A stretch of DNA of 64,000 bases from Hericium rajendrae (taxonomy: Eukaryota; Basidiomycota; Agaricomycetes; Russulales; Hericiaceae), in contig CM065885.1 of NCBI GenBank assembly GCA_033439255.1, positions 1,364,001-1,428,000 on the forward strand. The letters run 5' to 3'. The position numbers and the translations under genes were made by a program. Below the pieces are notes generated by a model that made no database searches, was not told the DNA's origin, and worked only from the letters and a program-made list of their open reading frames with translations. This document shows, in pieces, positions 20,693-30,587 of this stretch (position 1 is the first letter of the stretch; each line of letters opens with the position of its first letter).

Positions 20693-21316
20693 GGCTTGTG
20701 GTATTGACAGTGGTTATGATGATAAGGAGAAGAGAAACGGCGTAGTCGTCGTCGGCGTCGATGACAAGTAGGCGCGCGCTGCCAGGCGCTGCCCCGCCCA
20801 CAACTGCGTCCGTCGTCAGCATGATGACGCAGACACAAGGCGAGTTCGCGGAGGTTGCGGAGTTTGTATCTGGCCGAGGCGTCGGTCTCTTGCTCAACGT
20901 TCTCGACGACGACGACGACGTTCCCCGCGACTGTAAATCCGTTCACAATCATGACAACCCCGCATCTCTCTCTCTCGACCTCATTTTCTTCGTTATCTGT
21001 GAAATCCAATCCGAGATTCAATGCTCGTTCTGTCAAAGTTCAGTACTTTGGTGCCAGACGATGTTAGCACCTCTGCCAGCTGAGTCCACAAGACGTCGGG
21101 ATCAGTGGATTGGTGACTGCAATGTCGGATCTCTATCGATAAGTGGTATGCTGACGCCTGCCTCTGGTGATGTCGGCTGATCGTCGCGCGAGTCTACTTA
21201 GCGGGCCGACGGGAAGCACGAAAAGTCACCTGTCTAGTCATCCCTGCCAAACGCACAAGTAGGGATAAGACATAATGCTTGCTGCCTCTTCCATGACCTG
21301 AAGACCGCTTTCCGGC
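20693..21316. other. Divergent promoter region, DAP1 / BNR-4 gene
   Basis: About 620 bases between two divergent genes. It contains a short GAC/CGT-rich stretch near 20910 (GACGACGACGACGACG) but no clear TATA box or coding sequence. Confidence 0.45.
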
Positions 21317-23351
21317 ATGATATCTAACATGCTGCGGCTTTCGACCATATCTCTATTCACTTTCCTGTCTACCTGGATTGTGAAGCCCACCTATGCCCTG
21401 CGCGTTACGAGCACCACAACGTTGGGCCACGACCCACAGACTGTAGACAGGTTGAACGGAGAGTCATTCCAGCAAGATGCTCTGGTCACATTTAGCGGTA
21501 TGTCTTTACCCATCATAAGTTTAGATGCGGCATACTCACTGACATGCGTGAAGGCTACCAGTATGCTGTATTTTGGGTGGCAGATGCATCAAATGCATCC
21601 GTGAGGCATCCCTCCATGTCTCGCCGCGCTCTACAAGGATCCACAAATCTCGCCCCTTCATTCATGTCGTCAAGCAATTGGGAGACGTTTGCTTTCATGG
21701 ACTATAATCAGACCGAGGACGACGGCCACGATATGTATGTGGTTCAACCATCTAAACTTACAATGCCCTCGTTCACATCAAATGTAGCATTTCTCTAGGA
21801 ATTGCACCAAGCGACGGAACCATACATATCAGCTTTGATCACCACGACAACCAGCTCAAATACCGCGCGTCGGACGTGGGCGTCGCTTTGCGTCCCAGCA
21901 ACACGGCATGGTCTTCGCAGTTGTTCGGCGAAACCCTAGTAAATCTGACCTTTTCCTTGCATTTTAATTGGGCTGAGGACCACTACGAAGGATCACCTCC
22001 CAGGTCTTGAATCACTCAATAAGACAGAATATTTCGGTTCTGTGACCTACCCTCGTTTTATCTCTCTTCCTTCCTCCGCAAAGTCGAAGATAGAAGACTA
22101 CAAATCCGACTTTCTTATGGAACTGAGGATTGGCCGATCGGGGTTGGGCGACGACTGGTTGTATGCTTATTCTGCTGGGATAGGCTGGGAGTTGATTGGA
22201 AAGTATTTGGAGGTATGTGAGGCGACAGAATGCCATTTTTCTGTGGAGAAGTGAGAACTAACAGCTTTCGGATTTTAGGGTGTCAACAGTGAGTTACTCT
22301 CTCGCTGTTTCTTTCTCTGAGAAGCACGATCGACTGTGATGTGCTCCGGATAGACAACGCGTATATCAACGGACTGGACTTCAACTCCCAGGGCGACCTG
22401 ATTACGACATGGTAGGATCTCTTCTAAGTTCTACCTTACCAGCAATCAACCGACGTGCGACTGTTTTCCAGGACATATCGTGACTATGTAAACGATACTG
22501 GGCAGGACGTCGCCGTCCAAGCAGGTCCCAATGGCCCCGAAAACGTGTGTGCCACGCGCCTTCCTGCTCCACGTCTCATGCTCTCATGCTCACATTGTGA
22601 ACGCCAGAATCACGATATGGACTTTGCATACAGCTCTGACCTCGGCTGGACATGGCGCAATAACTGGGGCCAGAAGATCGCCGATATGAGCGACCAAAGG
22701 CCCATCCTTCCCGTGTCAGCAGGGATCACGATCTTCAGCATCCCCAAGTACGGGTGAGGACGAGCTATTGCTTATCCACTTCTACGTCGTCACTGACACC
22801 AGAGATCCTATTTATCGACTCCCCAGAGGAATACTGAATCAGGAAGCTCAAGCAGTAGACCACGAAGGCCGGGTCCACGTCCTAAACAGGGAAAACACAA
22901 CCGGCGTCGAACAATGGTATCACAGCCTCCCTCATGTCATATCTTACTGTAATTCTCAAATCTCATTCACGACAGGTACCACTACTGGCGCAGCACAACC
23001 TCCGACTGGACGCGCACCCCGCTCCCGCGCGACCTGCCCAGCATCAACACCATCACGCGCACACCCACGCCCATCGGCAAGCGCGGCAAGCTCGCCGTCG
23101 CCTCACTCTCTACATCGAAAGACGGATCCACGCTCCTCGCGCTCCTGCCGTCGAACGCGCCGAACGCGTCCGCGCTGAGCATCCTCGCGAGCACCGCGGC
23201 GGGGCACTTCCGCGACTGGACGGTCGCGTGGGAGGTGCGCGCCGGATGTGGGGCGGAGGTGCTGTTCGATCGGTACCGCTTGGCGGAGGGGGTGCTTAGT
23301 TTGTTTGTGGTGAATGGGACGGAGGTGCAGGTGGTGGATTTGGAATTATGA
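21317..23351 (+). CDS. Secreted BNR-4 repeat family protein (~495 aa)
   Basis: Ten exons: 21317-21497, 21554-21734, 21788-21938, 21991-22212, 22279-22288, 22354-22411, 22472-22544, 22608-22753, 22827-22916, 22976-23351. Total is 1488 nt with consistent phase. A signal peptide (residues 1-~27, ending TYALR) leads into a beta-propeller-type protein of the fungal/bacterial BNR-4 family. Matching blocks are GYQYAVFWVADASN, DGTIHISFDHHDNQLKYR, VTYPRF, YINGLDF, NQEAQAVDHEGRVHVLNR and WYHYWRS. Some relatives are polysaccharide lyases, so a role in cell-wall or plant glycan breakdown is possible but not shown. Exon 5 is only 10 nt. Exon 9 could instead start at 22803, adding eight residues in frame. 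It ends about 105 bases from the convergent next gene. Confidence 0.8.
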
Positions 23352-23456
23352 TTGGACAGTACATACAGGAACAAGAAACACAGCCAATGATATATCAACG
23401 ATTGGGACGAGCACTGGTACGAGCAGGCAGATGACGAAAGGGCGAACGACGGCAGC

Positions 23457-25047
23457 TTAGACTCTGAATATATTGCGGAAAGACTGCATGCGAGGCAACG
23501 ATCGTTCGTCTAATTGTCGGTGCAGGAGGTTAGAACACCAAATTGTGAAGCGCCATTCAAGACAAACACTCACTTGAGCCCCGAGGTATATCGGTATTCG
23601 CGCGGCCGAACAGAGGCGCAGAAAAACCCGACATAGAGTCCCGCGAGCGCTCCTGCGACGCCGAGCGGCTCTTCTGCCCAAAGCGACCAAAGAAGCTGAC
23701 GCTCAAGTTCTGCGGCGGCTGCGGGACGACAGGCCGACGAAAGTGAGCCTCGGGCTGCGAGGAATACTTGCGCGGCAGCGGCTTGGGGCGCGTGCCAATG
23801 GTGGGGTCGTAGCGCCAGGCGGCGGAGGTGGCGGGGTTGGGCGGCTGCACGACTTTGGCCCGGGGGAAGATCGGCGTGTCGCCGAGGATGGTGGAGGCGG
23901 TGAATGGGTTGGAGGCTTTGGGAGGCTCGCTTCGTTTGGTTGGAGTGATGGGCGTGGCGTGTGGTTGAGGCGCTGCAGCAGGACGGGTGACAGCGACGGC
24001 CTTCTTTTCCACGTTGTTTCTGAATGGATTGGTCATGAGACGATCGGCTTGGTTGAGGTTGGTGTCGAGAGGTTTGAGAGGACCACTTTTCTTGGGGCGA
24101 GACGAAGTCGGCTCTTCAGGTTTACTCGGCGGTTTAGAGCGTTTCTTCTCTCTGGTTCGACGAGGTATCAAGACTCCGTGGGAGGTATGTATCGAAGCCG
24201 AGTATGCCTTCGTCTTGATGTCCGGGGATTTCTTTTGGATCGTCGGAGAGCGCGTTCGAACTTCTTTGATGGGCAGGGAGCCGCTGCAAGGGGAAGAGAC
24301 CAGTCCAGCTACGGAGCAGAAGCCAGGCACCTCTTGTATGTCGTGCATCAAGAGAGATAGAGGGGACTCGTTCGGAAACGTGTTCTCGTCTCCATAAGAC
24401 TTCCAACGAACGGACAAGACCTCAGATGAAGGAGCGCGGAAGCAAGTGTCACTAGAAGCCGAAGACGTTATGCTGTTTCGCGAGGGCCAGGCCATGAACA
24501 GCGACGCAGACTGGATGGAAGAGCCGGTCTTTGGTTTGGTGGGCGTGAGATGCGTACTGAGCAAGCTATTCTGAGACAAGTACTCTGCAGCTGTGCGACT
24601 GAAGAAGTGATTGTCGCCAGGGACGTCGGGGGTGGGCGGAGGACACGAGCGGGACGGCATGCCCTTGCTTGCAGCTCTGGCACGGGAAGATGATACAGCT
24701 GCTTGCCGTTCAAAAGATGCGTCTTTCAGAGCATGAAAAGACGTGAAGCTCTGGGAGCGCTGAGAGCGGAGAGTAACGATACGAGCCTGCGGGGGAGGGA
24801 GCGGAACAGAATGGCCGGGATGTGCGGGGCGACCAGTCCTCCATGAGCCGTTCGAGACAGATTCCCAAGGCGTGCTGGGGCCCGTTTTCGTTGTTGTTCT
24901 GAGCCGAATATCGGAGCCTTGCTTGCGTGGACGTCTGCTCTTCGAAGAGGCTTGTCTCTGCAATGGATAGTGTGGCTGGGCAATGACATGAGCACTACCG
25001 TGTGAGCTAGTTCCGGTCGGACCCTCGGTTCGACGAGCGGAAGGCAT
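23457..25047 (-). CDS. Ser/Pro/Arg-rich protein of unknown function (508 aa)
   Basis: Not recognised. Exon 1 runs from ATG (25047) to 23574 and exon 2 from 23509 to 23457; the intron has a GTGAGT donor, a TCTAAC branch-like site and acceptor ATTAG. The protein is mostly low-complexity, rich in Ser, Pro, Thr, Lys and Arg, with no signal peptide or membrane helix. Possible phospho-sites and motifs repeat (SRPKKSGPLKPLD, TNPFRNN, SNPFTAS). The C-terminus has SVSFFGRFGQKSRSASQERS. Overall it looks like a disordered cytoplasmic or nuclear regulator, but no function can be assigned. Divergent from the DnaJ gene (350 bases apart) and convergent with the BNR-4 gene. The short last exon is the less certain part. 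Confidence 0.65.
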
Positions 25048-25397
25048 GATAGCACTAGCGGTGCTGAAGGAAAGAGCAAGCAAAGCTGTTTAAACTGTGT
25101 GTCGGCATGAAAAGAAGAATTTTGAAAGCGACTGGTCAGCAATTTGAAGGCGGCTGACAGCAAATCGAGCATCGAATGATATAAGAAACAATCGACACAC
25201 TATTTCTGCTAATGCACGCTGGTTATTCATGCTTTCAATGCTCGAGTACAGAGAAAGAGATCTGCCAACCATGACACAATAAGGTGAACGAGTGGTCTAT
25301 GATCAAGGTGCGGGAGGCGCCGAGGGCCGAGGCTCCCAATCGCGACGAGGTGCCGCCCAGCAGCGCACACATCTCTCCTTCCACCCACAACTTGATT
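25048..25397. other. Divergent promoter region, unknown gene / DnaJ gene
   Basis: A 350-base shared upstream region. An in-frame ATG at 25299 could extend the DnaJ protein by 33 residues; the CT-rich tract just before 25398 favours the downstream start. Confidence 0.45.
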
Positions 25398-27088
25398 ATG
25401 AGCTCATCGTATCCAACAATTCAGTCGCGCCCGGTGCAGCCCCATGTTCCCTCAAGCTGTTCACAATGCCACTACCAGCTCGAGTTTCCTGTCCCGAGTC
25501 CAACCCCTCGCCCAGGGACCATGCTAAACATCCAATGCTTCAAATGCCAAGCAATATACACACATGCATTCTATCCTACGCAGGTCCATAACAACCTTGT
25601 GGGAACGCCGCCAGATTCGTCAAGACCATCGTCGTCTCAGGCAGGCAATGGGCGGAAAGGACGGAAGATCGGGACACAAGAGCGCCCGCTCGAGACGGGA
25701 TACTATGACACCCTCGGCGTATCGGTGGATGCGACGACCGACGAGATCAAGAAGGCCTATCGTGCGTTTCTCATCCATCTGATCTGCTTTGCTGCTTAAC
25801 ATGATATCGGGCGCACGCGACCAGGCCGACTCGCGATTAAGCATCATCCCGACAAGAACCGCGACGACCCGAACGCGGAGGAACGGTTCAAGGACATCGC
25901 GATCGCGTACCAGACACTGTCCGACCCCGCGCTGCGGAGCAAGTACAACGAGTTCGGGCCGAAGGAGAGCGCGCCCGAGGGCGGGTACGTCGACCCCGAG
26001 GAGGTGTTCGGCGCGATCTTCGGCGGCGACAGGTTCGTGCCGATCATCGGGCACATCAGCCTCGCGAAGGACATGAAGACGGCGCTGCAGGAGGCGGAGG
26101 AGATGGAGGGCGCGGGCGCGGACGTGCCGCGGGATGCGAAGGGGCGCGAGATCGTCAGTCCGGAGGAGAAGGCGAAGCGCGAGGAGAAGGCGCGGAAGGT
26201 CTCTGCGGAGGTGCGTGCTTTTGGTCCGTTGTAGGGTGGGTATTGAACAGACCTATAGAAAGCCGCGGCTCGGGAAGAACGGACACAGAAGCTTGTGGAG
26301 AATTTGGAGCGGAAACTGGGCATTTTCACCGAGTCTGCGACGGGTCCAGATGATAAGGATGTGGCGAGCAGCTGGCGGACGATATGTGCGCTGGAAGCAG
26401 AGTGCGTGCACTAGCTCTGGCTTACTGGCGAGATACTCATCGCTATGCCTTCCAGGGAACTTAAGCGAGAATCTTATGGCGTGGACCTACTACAGGCAAT
26501 TGGGTTTGTGTATGTCTCCAAAGCGAAACATTTCCTGGCCACTAGCCAAACGTTCCTCGGAGTTGGAGGCTGGCTACATAACGTTCAAGGGAAATATCAT
26601 GTGTTTAGCGAAACGTGAGTGACGGCACGTTGCTTTCCTCAGACATCTCATAACACTTTACGACAGCGTATCGACGCTTCGATCCGCAATAGAGCTCAAA
26701 GCTGTCTTCGATCAGATCCAGGCTGCAGAGAAAGCTGGCAACCTGACGCCCGAAGACAAGAAGAAGCTCGAGGAACAAGCGGCAGAGAAGGGCCTCCAGG
26801 CTCTCTTCAAGGTTCGTCTACACTTGACTATGCAGAGTCGTATGTAACGTCAACCATCCTCCGCAGGGCACGAAATTGGAGGTCGAGTCCGTCCTGCGGG
26901 AGACATGCGACAGGGTCCTCGGCGACCCGTCGATCCTTCCCGAAAAGGCGGAGCTGCGCGCGGTGGCCCTGCAAATGCTCGGACATGCGTATATGTCCGT
27001 GCGCAAGGAGGCAGACGAGGCGAAGGAGGAGAGCGAGTATGTGCGCGTGGAGACGAAGAGCAGCCGCGAGCGGGCCAGGGCTGGCTAG
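25398..27088 (+). CDS. DnaJ (Hsp40) protein with DnaJ-X domain (472 aa)
   Basis: Six exons: 25398-25761, 25825-26210, 26259-26401, 26456-26614, 26667-26811 and 26867-27088. An N-terminal extension has a CxxC pair repeated (CSQC and CFKC, about residues 15-45), a possible zinc site. The J domain starts at GYYDTLGV and carries the HPD tripeptide at residues 129-131, which stimulates Hsp70 ATPase. It is followed by the DnaJ-X region (DPEEVFGAIFGG, FVPIIGHISLAKDM, then LLQAIGFVYVSKAKHFL and GVGGWLHNVQGKYHVFSE). That layout matches yeast Caj1/Djp1-type proteins, implicated in protein delivery to membranes and peroxisomes. A basic/acidic coiled segment (EEKAKREEKARK) lies between the two. Role as Hsp70 co-chaperone is secure; the client is not known. 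Confidence 0.88.
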
Positions 27089-27359
27089 GAGGGGCCGTTG
27101 CTCATGGCTGCTGTTGTTTGGGTGGAGGGCAGCTGCGCCGCATTTTGTGTATATCACCCCTGCATATTGCAAACACTGGTTATCCATACTGAAACCATGC
27201 TAACGACAGGGATGGGACAATCCAGGTCTAATGGGTGGCGGGCTATGGAAGGATCGATCCCAATGTCCCAGTTTTGAAGAAACGAGGTTTGCCTTGTTAA
27301 TTTCTGAGTCGTGGATCTACTAGTCAGGGTAAGTTACACTAGGGGCATTGATGATTTTT

Positions 27360-27485
27360 AGCCTGGCTGTTATGTCACCAAGGTGCGATTGTGCCAATTA
27401 ATTTCAGCCAACTCTTTGTCTGCGGACAAAGGATTGACCGGTATTTGTTGGCACAACCCCACGTTGGCGACGGAACAGCCAGGCT
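27360..27485. mobile_element. MITE-like inverted-repeat element, 126 bp
   Basis: Inverted arms of about 37 bp: AGCCTGGCTGTT at 27360 is mirrored by AACAGCCAGGCT ending at 27485, and similarity continues to TTGTGCCA/TGGCACAA with about seven mismatches. In the middle, CTTTGTC-TGCG-GACAAAG forms a perfect small hairpin (about 27413-27430). No target duplication was evident and no protein is encoded. Confidence 0.55.
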
Positions 27486-27794
27486 GAAACTGGCTATAAA
27501 TGCCCCAAGTGTTATGAGGATATGGGAACTGCCGAAGTGAACGGCACTGCCACCTTGAAACAGAAAACACGCGTTCGGCGGTCTAGCTACGTACCACCAG
27601 GAATCCGAAGGTTTGCGCTTTCTGTCTTTGTTCCATATGGATGAGAACCCTGAATCTTCTCTGGTCTATGTTTCTCAGGCCGATCCATCAGCGATGCCCC
27701 ACCTCTGACAGCCGTGATGCAGCACGTCGGGTGGTTCGTGCAGGCGGGAGCGAGTACGCATCGCCGAACAAGCTCAGCGCCACTCGGTTGCCCA
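27486..27794. other. Spacer between two inverted-repeat elements
   Basis: About 310 bases without coding potential or recognised signals. Confidence 0.4.
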
Positions 27795-28053
27795 CACTGG
27801 GTGCACGACCCAATTCTATCTGTGGCAAAATGATGAAAAAAAGGATAGATAAGGACATAATAAGGAATTGATAAGTTCGAGCTCAAAATTCTGAACATAT
27901 TGGTAACAAAATTCAATCAAAGCATTCCAATCTGAATTTTGTTACCAATATGCTCAGATTTTTGGGTCCAAATTTATTGATTCATTATTATGTCCCTCTC
28001 TACATTTTTTGTCATCATTTTGCCATGGATAAAATTGGGTCATGTACCCAGTG
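27795..28053. mobile_element. Fold-back/MITE-like element, 259 bp
   Basis: Two arms of about 121 bp (27795-27915 and 27933-28053) are inverted copies with about 15-20% differences, around a 17-base loop. The outer ends read CACTGGGTGCACGACCCAAT and, inverted, CACTGGGTACATGACCCAAT. The inner arm ends (ATTGGTAACAAAATTCA / TGAATTTTGTTACCAAT) are identical. The interior is A/T-rich and non-coding. It would be moved by a transposase encoded elsewhere; which superfamily is unclear because no target duplication is obvious. Confidence 0.7.
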
Positions 28054-28660
28054 CCAGATGGGTCCTTCATAGAGCCGGCCCCCTCCTCGGCCGCCCATAC
28101 TAGGATGGAAAGCTGCGCGCGAAGACTGACAATCGGCCTTGCGTTTGGATCGGACCTGGATAACCGCCTTCTCGTCCTTCCCGTCTACAGTAGGACCTGT
28201 AGTTCACCCAAAATTAGGTCCCGTTCCGCGTGGGGCTCTGAGCCTTGCCAGGATCGGGTATTTGGGGGTTCCTCACAGTAGGCAGCGCCCCGCACAGCTG
28301 TCTCCCGACCCCTTTGAACATGTCCCTTTGAACATGCTACTCATAAGCCACCCTGCCCATATCGGAGAAGCACGCTGAGTCGTCGCCGGTGGCTCACACC
28401 GTGCGGCGCACAGCGGCCTAGGGACATGCGACCGGTCGTGGCTCATGTTTTGGCGCTGCAGAACCAGATTGAAGAACCATCAGAGTTCCAGTCCTGTACT
28501 GGTCTCACTGGCAGTTCGATGGGAACCTGACTTCTTGGGATCCATCTAGTCGATGTTCTGATGCAAAGGCAATGCGAACAGCCCGTCTCAATGGTATATA
28601 TATTCTCTGCTTAACTCGTCATCTCATCTCTCCCTCTATTGCAATCTGTGTCCATCCACC
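28054..28660. other. Intergenic upstream of repeat-protein gene
   Basis: No coding signal. A TATATATTC stretch near 28600 with a CT-rich tract after it may be the promoter of the gene starting at 28661. Confidence 0.4.
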
Positions 28661-29653
28661 ATGCCCCAGTTCCCAGATAGCTCTGACAAGACCCGGGCTT
28701 ACAGCCAGGTGGGTTGTTCGGACATGGCTCACCAACCACATCGATCTAAACACTGCTCCTAGGTTATCAAAGCCCCGCATAAGACCGTGCGCTTCCATGA
28801 GCGCGTCTCCGGTGTCGATACCAAGGTACGACCAGAGCAGACCGTGTGCCGCACCAATTTGATCTAGTCTCGGAAGCATGCGACGATGGAGATGCACATC
28901 TACGCTAGGGCCGAGGTCCAGTAGTAAGTTGTGGACTATCTTCTGTCAGCCATAAATCTCATGTGTATCGATGCTACCAGTAGTGCATCCCATGGCACCT
29001 GTGTAAGGCGCTCACGATTAATGATCGAGACAACCAGTGTACGTCCTATCAGGTCATTCATCCAAGAGTTCGTTATATCATGTGTATCTATTTCAGTTCT
29101 ACCGCGAGGAGGCCCACCCTCAGGTCGACTCTCGTCGAGCGGACAAAGACAAGGCGGCGGCTAAATATCGGTACGAAGCGGACAAGGACAAAGCGGCCGC
29201 CAACCATCACCGTAAACATCATATAACGGACAAGGACAAGGTGGCCGCAAACCATCAGAACAAAGCGGACAAGCACAAGGTGGCCGCTAAGCCTCACAGT
29301 GACAAGGCCAAGGCGGCTTCTAGCCATCACGGTGACCCTCGTCCAGCGGACAAGGACAGGGCGGCCACCTACCGTCACAGCGAGCCTCATACGACCAACA
29401 AGGACAAAAACAAGACAGCCGCCAAGCATCACGGTAAACCTCGTGCAGCGGACAAGGACAAGGCGGCAGCGAAGTATCAGAAAGAAACGAACAAGGACAA
29501 AGCGGCCGCCAACCGTCACCATAAATAAGAACAAGCCGGTCGCCAAGCATCAGGGCGAGCAGGGTGAGTCTCGTTTCCGAACATCTGGATATCTGGCCTG
29601 ATTTTTCCACAGCGCAGCGGGAGACCAGAGTCCGGGTTATCGTTTCCGCTTAG
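28661..29653 (+). pseudogene. Lys/Ala/His-repeat protein gene, frameshifted near its 3' end
   Basis: Tentative exons: 28661-28708, 28763-28825, 28868-28923, 28981-29002 and 29097-29528 (206 codons including the stop). The N-terminal part has no recognised domain (HKTVRFHERVSGVD). From about 29140 the protein is eight imperfect 13-20-residue repeats built on A-D-K-D-K-A-A-A-K/N followed by His-rich ends (NHHRKHH, KHHGKPRA). It resembles hydrophilic LEA-like or nucleic-acid-binding low-complexity proteins in composition only. The frame stops at TAA (29526-29528), but the repeat continues in another frame (NKNKPVAKHQGEQ). An ordinary GTGAGT...CACAG intron and a stop at 29651-29653 follow, so a frameshift near 29523 probably removed the original C-terminus. 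Small exons are uncertain. Confidence 0.5.
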
Positions 29654-29889
29654 TCTCGACGAAAGTAGAGGGGGCACAGGAAGACATTGGAAGGCGCTTT
29701 CGCTGCCGGTGCAGTTTTGACTTGATTGTGGTGTGGACTTTATTAGTACAGTACATTCAGCGTGAACTCGCCTTCGCACTCCTAGTTAGTTAGAAAGTCT
29801 AGTATCTTCCTATCCGAGCCGCTTAGCATCACCGCGCTCTGAGGGAATAAGAAAAGGTCAACTCCGCAGTGGTTCCATCCGACAACGTA

Positions 29890-30060
29890 AGGAGAGATGG
29901 TTCTCAGCGGAGTTCGTGGGCTACTTTCTATAGCATATCGAGACTCACGTAATGCCACGAAAAGAAAGCTTTTATCCATAAAGAACGACGAGAACTACTT
30001 GCTCGATAGGAAAGGGCGCGACCTTCCTGTCAGCCACGGCAAAGTGTCGAACAGAAAAAG
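29890..30060 (+). pseudogene. Duplicated fragment of the NBS1 5' end
   Basis: The segment aligns with 30622-30785 of the NBS1 gene, including its first intron. Shared stretches include GAGATG, TTCTCAGC, GTTCGTGG, CTTTCTATAGCA/CCTTCTATAGCA, AATGCCAC/CATGCCAC, AAGCTTTT, GAACTACTTGCT/AAGTACTTGCTG and the FHA-coding GATAGGAAAGGGCGCGA. A 7-base insertion after AAGCTTTT and missing downstream exons make it non-functional. Because the intron is present, the copy arose from DNA, not from mRNA. About 30% of bases differ, so it is old. Confidence 0.65.
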
Positions 30061-30587
30061 GACGGAAGTCTAAATAAGATTGGGAGAAGACAACGCGGTA
30101 TAAGCATGTCAGTCCCGTATGATCAGCGACACGACCTCTGGTCATGCGCGCGGTCTGCAGAATTACAGACGCCCAGCGAAAACTCAATTTTCACTGAGCG
30201 AAATATCTAGTTTCCTTCTGCCAGTGGGCCTGGGGGTTGAGAACCAGAACATGAGGATCGGCAGTCTCGTTGCAAGGAACAGCGAAGCTCAAGCAGGTAT
30301 TCCTTCTGTACCCCTGGGATCCAGCAATCTATGTGGGAGGCCAAATTGTTGGGTAAGTAAGTTGGTGGCAGTTTCGCGGAAAGCAAAGTAGCTCACACGG
30401 GCGCTTACGCTGATGACAATGAGTCGCCGCGGGCGCCTACGAGCCAAGACGCGACTTGGACGCGTCGCTTTGCTCATCCACTCCGTGTCTTCGTCCGTCA
30501 TCGCTGCTCGGAACATCTATATCATGTTCACATAAAACTCAGCGTATCCTAGCGTATCCCGCCCTCTCTCAGATATAAAGGCGCGCT
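30061..30587. other. Upstream region of NBS1
   Basis: No gene. Contains a MluI cell-cycle box at 30460-30465 and an ATATAAAG stretch only about ten bases before the chosen ATG, too close to act as a normal TATA box. Confidence 0.45.
30460..30465. promoter_or_regulatory. MCB-like site (ACGCGT) upstream of NBS1
   Basis: ACGCGT within GGACGCGTCGC lies about 120 bases upstream of the NBS1 ATG. In yeasts such boxes place DNA-replication and repair genes under G1/S control by MBF. Function here is inferred from the motif and the gene's role. Confidence 0.4.

Noticed and set aside
20662-21180. ORFs of 120-140 codons on both strands in the DAP1/BNR-4 promoter.
   Set aside because: Antisense overlap with DAP1 exon 1 and simple GAC repeats explain them; no recognisable protein.
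29130-29520. Regular repeats that could be taken for a CRISPR-like or satellite array.
   Set aside because: Repeat units vary in length and sequence at DNA level but keep a reading frame, so they are protein-coding repeats.
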